Positions 6,868 through 10,434 of a stretch of DNA of 10,434 nt are shown here, in pieces. Source of the stretch: CAZCBN01 sp964496975 (GTDB lineage Bacteria; Planctomycetota; Phycisphaerae; Phycisphaerales; UBA1924); the NCBI GenBank assembly GCA_964496975.1, contig CAZCBN010000115.1:1-10434 (forward strand), in the 5' to 3' direction. Numbering within the stretch: position 1 is the stretch's first letter; every line of letters begins with the position of its first letter. Position numbers and translations under genes: made by a program. Below the pieces are notes generated by a model. That model made no database searches. It was not told where the DNA came from and worked only from the letters and a program-made list of their open reading frames with translations.

Positions 6868-7332
6868 TTAATCTTTGACGCCGGCGGGGCTTTCGCCCCG
6901 CTCGATCGCCTCGATCTTCCGCACGCGGCGGGCGTGGCGGCCCCCCTCGAAGGGCGTGGCGAGGAACTTGTCGACGATCTGGTCGATCTTCTGCTGGCCC
7001 AAAAGATCGGCGGAGAGGCAGAGGACGTTGGCGTCGTTGTGGCTCCGGCTCAGCTCGGCCGTCAGCTCGTCGGCCACCACGGCGGCCCGCACGCCCCGCA
7101 CCTTGTTCGCGGCGATGGACATCCCGATGCCGGTGCCGCAGATGCAGATGCCCAGGTCGGCCCCGCCCGCCGAAACGGCGACGCCCACGTCGAACGCCAC
7201 CTCGGGGTAGTCGGTGGGCTGCGTCGACTTGGCGCCGAACTGCTGCACGGCGTGCCCCTCAGACTGCAGCTTGCCCGCGAGGTGCGCGGCGGCCTCGTGG
7301 CCCCGGTGGTCAGAGGCGATGGCGATTTTCAT
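6868..7332 (-). CDS. rpiB: Ribose 5-phosphate isomerase B
   Basis: The product is 154 residues, typical length for RpiB/LacAB sugar-phosphate isomerases, which interconvert ribose 5-phosphate and ribulose 5-phosphate in the pentose phosphate pathway in the cytoplasm. It begins MKIAIASDHRGHEAA; Asp8-His9 are in the family's substrate-binding motif. DYP (41-43), the GICICGTGIGMSIAANK loop with catalytic Cys65, RAAVV (82-86) and SHNDANVL (97-104) are all present. The C-terminal helix holds GGRHARRVRKI. The start is the ATG at 7332-7330, because the family's first strand begins there. A longer in-frame extension up to 7752 is only a shadow of the upstream gene. The ATG overlaps the stop of the upstream Sua5/phosphatase gene as ATGA, suggesting translational coupling; GGGAA 8 bases upstream is a weak ribosome site. 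The unit order matches ywlE-ywlF in Bacillus. Confidence 0.95.
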   Translation of the reverse strand: MKIAIASDHRGHEAAAHLAGKLQSEGHAVQQFGAKSTQPTDYPEVAFDVGVAVSAGGADLGICICGTGIGMSIAANKVRGVRAAVVADELTAELSRSHNDANVLCLSADLLGQQKIDQIVDKFLATPFEGGRHARRVRKIEAIERGESPAGVKD

Positions 7333-8489
7333 GGTTCGAGTTCCCGGAGGCGCTGGGCGATGAGGTCGGCCATCCGCTTGGCCGTCGCGCGGTACACGTC
7401 GAGCGACATGCCCACCGGGTCGGGCACGGGCCCGTGCGGGTCCAGGGGCAGCGTCTTGCCGTCGGCCGAGGGGTCGATCGCCAGCACGGCCTCGCGGTGC
7501 GAGGGCGTCATGGTGAAGATGACGTCGGCCTGCCGGATGGCCGCCCGGGAGAGGCGGTGCGAGCGGTGCTGGGCCGCCTCGATGCCCATCTCCCGCAGGG
7601 CGGTGACGGCCTCGGGCGAGGCCGGCTCCCCATCGGCCGCGGCGATGCCCGCCGACTCGACGCGCGTGGCGATGCCGTCGGCCGGGCGCTGCTCCAGCGC
7701 GGCGCGGGCGATGGCGGCCGCCATCGGGCTGCGGCAGGTGTTGCCCGTGCACACGAAGAGCACGGTGCGGTTCAGGGCCGCGAGCACGTCGGCCTCGGGC
7801 ACGCGGCCGCCGGGCGCGACCTCAAAGGCGCCGGAGAGGGCGATCTGCACGGTGGTGCTGGGCGTGGCGGGCTCGCGCGGGCCGTCGTCCACCACCTCGG
7901 CCAGGCCGCGGTCGGTGGCGTCGTCGCCCAGGAGGCCGATGCGGCCCCCCGCGTCTCCCGCGGCGGCCCACCCGGCGGCGGCGAGCCGCTCGGCGACGAC
8001 GGGGACCCCCGCCTCGGCCAGCACGGCGGCGGCCGCCTCGTCATTCGGCACCCGAACGGCCACCCAGCCGCCGGCCTCAAACGCCCCCGGCAGGCAGCCC
8101 GTTTCTCGACGGAGCCGCTCCACCTGCTCGGGCGTCTGCTCGATCACGAACCGGACCGGGCCCGGCAGGAGGCGGGCGAGCAGCCGCCGGTGCACCGCCG
8201 TGGGGAGCGCGAGGGCCCGCCGCACGTCGTCCACGGCCGCGGCGTGCCACGTGAAGCGGGGGCCGGGGCGGGAGGGGGCGTCGGCCGCGGCGGCCTCTAC
8301 GGCGTGGGTGAGGCGTTGCAGACCCACGGGGGAGGCCGCGCTGGCGGCGACGCCGTAGACCGTGTCAGTCGGCAGGATGACCAGGCCCCCCTCGCGCAAG
8401 GCCCGGCCCGCGGCCCGGGCGAGGTCGCCCCGCTCGTCGGGCGGGAGGCTTCGCCAGATGGGCAGGCGTGTGGGGAGGCGCGTCGGCAT
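7329..8489 (-). CDS. Fusion: degenerate Sua5/YrdC-like domain + low-MW (arginine-type) protein phosphatase
   Basis: The product is 386 residues. Residues about 15-240 are Sua5/YrdC/YwlC-like: LVILPTDTVYGVAA (36-49), LLPGPVRFVI (107-116), AVRVPND (144-150) and PSTTVQIALSGAFEVAPGG (210-228). In active threonylcarbamoyl-AMP synthases a KxR motif and an SxN motif bind substrate; the aligned residues here are Val64/Ala66 and Arg168/Ala170, so both motifs are lost. Residues 242-386 form a complete low-molecular-weight phosphatase: P-loop CTGNTCRSP with Cys247 and Arg253, general acid Asp357 in PVPDPVG, and a C-terminal ELEP. Thr251 in the P-loop matches YwlE protein-arginine phosphatases rather than the Ile of most tyrosine phosphatases, so phosphoarginine is a possible substrate; phosphotyrosine is the alternative. 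The start at 8489 is supported by a leaderless-type promoter. The stop overlaps the rpiB ATG by 4 bases. In Bacillus, ywlC, ywlE and rpiB are near neighbours as separate genes. Confidence 0.88.
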   Translation of the reverse strand: MPTRLPTRLPIWRSLPPDERGDLARAAGRALREGGLVILPTDTVYGVAASAASPVGLQRLTHAVEAAAADAPSRPGPRFTWHAAAVDDVRRALALPTAVHRRLLARLLPGPVRFVIEQTPEQVERLRRETGCLPGAFEAGGWVAVRVPNDEAAAAVLAEAGVPVVAERLAAAGWAAAGDAGGRIGLLGDDATDRGLAEVVDDGPREPATPSTTVQIALSGAFEVAPGGRVPEADVLAALNRTVLFVCTGNTCRSPMAAAIARAALEQRPADGIATRVESAGIAAADGEPASPEAVTALREMGIEAAQHRSHRLSRAAIRQADVIFTMTPSHREAVLAIDPSADGKTLPLDPHGPVPDPVGMSLDVYRATAKRMADLIAQRLRELEP

Positions 8490-8495
8490 CGGTGA

Positions 8496-8524
8496 AGTAT
8501 CGGGACGCCCCCCCGCCGGGGCAA
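8496..8524 (-). promoter_or_regulatory. Promoter for leaderless Sua5-phosphatase/rpiB unit
   Basis: On the minus strand, TTGCCC (8524-8519) is followed by a 17 bp spacer and GATACT (8501-8496), then 6 bases and the ATG at 8489. Both hexamers match 4 of 6 sigma-70 consensus bases at ideal spacing. Transcription would begin at or next to the start codon, and no Shine-Dalgarno site is present. Confidence 0.55.
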
Positions 8525-8666
8525 CTGGCGGCGGGCGGGAGGGTGGCGGCGGCGGTCCGGCCGACCGGCCGGCGGAGGAAATGGGGAGGCTCACCCGCCC
8601 GGGCGGTCGGCCGATCACGCGGTCCGCTCGGCGGGCACCCCACGAAACCCGCGGATGCCCCGCCCG

Positions 8667-8672
8667 TATAGT
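8667..8672 (+). promoter_or_regulatory. Candidate -10 box for the pilin-like gene
   Basis: TATAGT (5 of 6 to TATAAT) is the most AT-rich hexamer in this very GC-rich region. No good -35 lies 16-18 bp upstream (GAAACC at 17 bp). If used, the mRNA leader would be about 200 bases and carry the hairpin and the 14-bp repeats. Confidence 0.35.
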
Positions 8673-8684
8673 GCCGGACGGGTT

Positions 8685-8700
8685 GCCCGAGCCATCGGGC
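8685..8700 (+). other. 6-bp stem, 4-base loop hairpin in putative leader
   Basis: GCCCGA and TCGGGC pair perfectly around the loop GCCA. It would lie within a few bases of the 5' end of an mRNA started from the TATAGT box. A 5' stabilising or regulatory hairpin is possible; chance pairing in GC-rich DNA is the alternative. Confidence 0.3.
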
Positions 8701-8739
8701 CGCCCCCCCACGCCGCGGCGGCCGCTCGCACCGGCCCAG

Positions 8740-8811
8740 GCCAACTGGGTCCGGCCAACTACTGGGCCCAGCCAACCGGGCCCAGCCAACCAGGTCCAGC
8801 CAACTGGGCCA
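8740..8811. repeat. 14-bp tandem repeat, five copies
   Basis: Five units follow the consensus GCCAACYGGGYCCA. The GCCAAC cores start at 8740, 8754, 8771, 8785 and 8799, giving intervals of 14, 17, 14 and 14; the odd one carries a 3-base insert (ACT). The GGGCCC parts of units 2 and 3 (8764-8769, 8778-8783) are palindromic and can pair with each other. The array ends 72 bp before the pilin start codon, so it lies in the promoter region or the mRNA leader. Confidence 0.8.
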
Positions 8812-8869
8812 CGACCCGCGGCGGCCGGCCCCCGCCGCCCGAGAGCCGCCGCGGCCACCCCAGTCGCCC

Positions 8870-8874
8870 AGGAG
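8870..8874 (+). promoter_or_regulatory. Shine-Dalgarno site deciding the pilin-like start
   Basis: AGGAG lies 8 bases before the ATG at 8883. It selects this start over an in-frame extension from 8655, which would translate the tandem repeat. Confidence 0.75.
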
Positions 8875-8882
8875 ACGCCCCC

Positions 8883-10175
8883 ATGTCGCTGCACCAGACA
8901 TCGCACCGCGCCGCCTCCAGCCCGGCCCGCGCCCCCGAGGCCCGGCCCGGCTTCTCGCTCATCGAGCTGCTCACGGTGATTCTCATCATCGCGATCGTCA
9001 TCGCGATTCTGGTGCCGGTGCTGGGCGGGGCGCGGAACGTGGCCCGGGCCCAGTCCACCCGCGGCCTGATGCAGAACCTGCTCACCGCGTCCCAAGCCTT
9101 TAAGAACGACCGCCAGCGCCTGCCCGGCCTCTTCTCCCCCGAGCAGATGGGCGCCCCCGCCAACGGCACCGTCGGGAACGACACCGCTGGTGTAGATCTC
9201 GGTGGTCGCCGGGTCAACAAAATACTCGACCTCGCGGGGGGCGAGGCCGTCTCCACCGCCGCGACAGCCCCCAACGCCGCCTTCCTGCCCGTCACGCCGC
9301 TGCTGGCCAACGGCAACGACCCCGCGACCCGCGTGTGGGTGAACCCGGGCCTCATCGGCGCGGACAAGTCGGGGTACTTCGCCCCCTCCGGCGAGTTCTT
9401 CGTCGCCCAGACCTCGGCGCAGAACGGTGACCCCGGCGCCGGCGCCGCCATCTCCTTTGAGTGCAAGCAGTACGGCAACCTGGACCAGGCCTCCGTCGGC
9501 CAGTCGGGCGACCCGCAGATCCCCGACCTCGTCGACGCCTTCGGCCAGCCCCTGCTGCTCTGGGTGGCGAACACCGAGCTCGCCGGCACCCTCAGCGGCC
9601 CCGACCTTGGCAACGCCAACGGCACCGGCAGCAGCAACTTCGCCAACACCGACAACAACACCAACCGCCCCCACCTCTTCTACTGGAACGCCAACGCCGC
9701 CTTCCTCCGCGCCAACAGCTTCGGCGAGCAGGGCGCCAACCTCCGCGTCGACCCCACCACCACCGGCTCGCGCGGCGGCAGCATCATCGGCCACGGCGCG
9801 CTCGCCTCCCTCGGCACCGAGGGCATGGGCACCATGCTCATGGCCCTGCTCGGCAGCCCCTCCTTCCCCGCCGACCTCAACGACCCCGCCGTGCAGAGCA
9901 ACTACTACGAAAACTCCTGGCCCACCCGCGCCCGCGGCGAGTTCATCGTGCACTCGGCCGGCGCCGACGGCATCCCCTTCTCCAGCGCCGACCCCGGCAT
10001 CCGAGGCCAGCTCAACACCAACGCCGCCGCACGCGACGGCAACGCCAGCAGCCTCCGCTACGGCCTCTCCTTCAGCCTCTCCACCAACCGCACCGCCCGC
10101 CGCCTGGACGACACGGGCCGCCCGGCGACGCAGGACATCGCCGAGCTGTTCGACGACCTGCTCGTGAACGAGTAA
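8883..10175 (+). CDS. Type II secretion / type IV pilin-like protein (prepilin-type N-terminus)
   Basis: The product is 430 residues. The N-terminus has a prepilin cleavage and methylation signature, RPG|FSLIELLTV: Gly23 is the cleavage residue, Phe24 the new N-terminus and Glu28 the conserved +5 glutamate. It continues into a hydrophobic helix (24-48) that would span the inner membrane and pack in the pseudopilus. Residues 49-80 extend this helix (ARNVARAQSTRGLMQNLLTASQ). Later, DAFGQPLLLW (219-227) and FIVHSAGADGIPFSSADPG (354-372) recall the DPWGxPY and GADG calcium-site regions of GspG-like major pseudopilins. At 430 residues it is far longer than GspG (about 140), with an Asn/Gly-rich insertion around 240-275. 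Such large pseudopilin-like proteins are common in planctomycetes. No other secretion gene is visible, so system and function are open. A patch of less typical codons near 9185-9225 contains the P5-like match. Confidence 0.88.
   Translation: MSLHQTSHRAASSPARAPEARPGFSLIELLTVILIIAIVIAILVPVLGGARNVARAQSTRGLMQNLLTASQAFKNDRQRLPGLFSPEQMGAPANGTVGNDTAGVDLGGRRVNKILDLAGGEAVSTAATAPNAAFLPVTPLLANGNDPATRVWVNPGLIGADKSGYFAPSGEFFVAQTSAQNGDPGAGAAISFECKQYGNLDQASVGQSGDPQIPDLVDAFGQPLLLWVANTELAGTLSGPDLGNANGTGSSNFANTDNNTNRPHLFYWNANAAFLRANSFGEQGANLRVDPTTTGSRGGSIIGHGALASLGTEGMGTMLMALLGSPSFPADLNDPAVQSNYYENSWPTRARGEFIVHSAGADGIPFSSADPGIRGQLNTNAAARDGNASSLRYGLSFSLSTNRTARRLDDTGRPATQDIAELFDDLLVNE
9190..9211. other. 22-base identity to Illumina P5 oligo (reverse complement)
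   Basis: The bases from GTGTAGATCT through GGTGGTCGCCG match, without mismatch, the reverse complement of the 3' 22 bases of the P5 flow-cell oligo, starting exactly at the P5 3' end. The identity stops at 9212. It lies in frame inside the pilin-like gene (residues 103-110). It could be an assembly artefact or chance. Confidence 0.6.
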
Positions 10176-10190
10176 GCCGCCGCGCCGGCC

Positions 10191-10215
10191 CACCGGCCCC
10201 GCGCACCGGCCCCGC
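10191..10215. repeat. Two direct copies of a 12-mer after the pilin gene
   Basis: CACCGGCCCCGC occurs at 10191-10202 and 10204-10215. The first copy overlaps a small hairpin, GCCGG/CCGGC (10184-10197), starting 9 bases after the pilin stop codon. There is no T-run, so a terminator role is doubtful. Confidence 0.45.
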
Positions 10216-10242
10216 CCACCCCCCACGCCCCACCCGCAGACC

Positions 10243-10271
10243 TTGCCCAACCGCGCCCGGCGTGGGACGCT
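10243..10271 (+). promoter_or_regulatory. Promoter for leaderless downstream gene
   Basis: TTGCCC (10243-10248), a 17 bp spacer, GACGCT (10266-10271), 6 bases, then GTG at 10278. The -35 hexamer and both spacings are the same as in the promoter at 8496-8524 on the other strand. No Shine-Dalgarno site precedes the GTG. Confidence 0.45.
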
Positions 10272-10277
10272 GCGCGC

Positions 10278-10434
10278 GTGCCCGCCGCAGGCCCATCCCC
10301 CGCACCGACCGCCCCGCCCGGCCACGCCGACGCCCCCGGCTCGTCCATCGGTCGCCGCGCGCCGCACGACCCCGCCGCGGCGAAGCGTGCCTGGGGCGCG
10401 GCGGCGTGCGTGCTCGCGAGCGTCGCGGGCGTCG
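10278..10434 (+). CDS. N-terminus of a probable membrane or exported protein (3' partial)
   Basis: From GTG at 10278 the frame stays open to the window end (52 codons) with almost all codons ending in G or C. The translation is Pro/Ala-rich for about 30 residues, then RRAPHDPAAAKRAW is followed by a hydrophobic run GAAACVLASVAGV, as expected of a membrane anchor start. The promoter-like sequence immediately upstream supports this start. The product is not recognisable from this fragment. Confidence 0.5.
   Translation, partial: MPAAGPSPAPTAPPGHADAPGSSIGRRAPHDPAAAKRAWGAAACVLASVAGV

Larger units (their letters stand above)
8490..8882. other. Divergent intergenic region (393 bp)
   Basis: This region separates the divergent Sua5-phosphatase and pilin-like genes. 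It holds the leaderless promoter of the minus-strand unit, a perfect 12-bp palindrome CCGCCCGGGCGG at 8595-8606, a TATAGT box, a hairpin, a 14-bp tandem repeat and the pilin Shine-Dalgarno site. Open frames across it in both directions are byproducts of its GC content; their translations are low-complexity Pro/Arg/Gly. Confidence 0.7.

Noticed and set aside
5597..6871. 424-codon plus-strand frame opposite the fucosidase
   Set aside because: The translation is Val/Gly/Ala/Glu low complexity; the opposite strand has all GH29 motifs.
6868..7752. RpiB with a 140-residue N-terminal extension
   Set aside because: The extension is the out-of-frame shadow of the phosphatase domain; RpiB proteins begin with the MKIAIASDH strand.
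8490..10367. Extension of the Sua5-phosphatase frame upstream to a 1012-residue protein
   Set aside because: The upstream part runs antisense to the pilin-like gene and through the repeat region, with Gly/Ala/Val-rich sequence. The YrdC domain begins just after the ATG at 8489, which has a promoter in front.

Overview
The window looks like a chromosomal stretch from a high-GC bacterium of the Planctomycetota, most plausibly class Phycisphaerae. This is inferred from three things: a secreted protein with a WYYG...AVRRW beta-sandwich domain of a type I associate with planctomycetes, a pseudopilin-like protein with the FSLIELLTV signature and a long C-terminal region, and strongly GC-ending codons. 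No tRNA, rRNA, CRISPR array, transposase or integrase was seen.

Left half (1-5055, all plus strand). A 5'-truncated secreted or envelope protein (1-1347) is followed by four consecutive paralogous genes (1453-2238, 2306-3199, 3272-4144, 4252-5055). Each has its own Shine-Dalgarno sequence, gaps are 67-107 bp, and the layout suggests one transcription unit. All four encode exported alpha/beta-hydrolase-like proteins that resemble the polyhydroxybutyrate-depolymerase/COG4099 peptidase group. In all four the nucleophile-elbow serine is replaced (Glu, Gly, Gly, Phe) and the catalytic histidine is missing, while the acid Asp is kept. They look like a tandem family of secreted pseudoenzymes, and this is the most unusual content of the window. 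Shared motifs suggest an A-B-B-A similarity pattern.

Middle (5056-5326). A 271 bp gap lies between convergent units, with no convincing gene or terminator.

Right-centre (5327-8489, all minus strand, transcribed leftward). A fused Sua5/YrdC-like plus low-molecular-weight phosphatase gene overlaps rpiB by 4 bp (ATGA). A GH29 alpha-L-fucosidase follows after 35 bp. The Sua5-phosphatase-rpiB order mirrors the Firmicute ywlC-ywlE-ywlF(rpiB) neighbourhood, and the phosphatase P-loop carries the Thr typical of YwlE protein-arginine phosphatase. The YrdC half has lost its KxR and SxN substrate-binding motifs.

Right (8490-10434). A 393 bp divergent intergenic region holds a leaderless-type promoter for the minus-strand unit, a possible -10 and hairpin for the plus strand, and a 14-bp tandem repeat. 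A type II secretion/type IV pilin-like gene (8883-10175) follows. It contains a 22-bp match to an Illumina P5 oligo that deserves a data check. A 3'-truncated gene then begins at 10278 behind a promoter laid out just like the one upstream of the Sua5-phosphatase gene (TTGCCC, 17 bp, GAnnCT, 6 bp, start codon). Genes therefore start in two ways here: with Shine-Dalgarno sites (paralog array, pilin) and apparently without leaders (Sua5 fusion, the last gene, perhaps the fucosidase).
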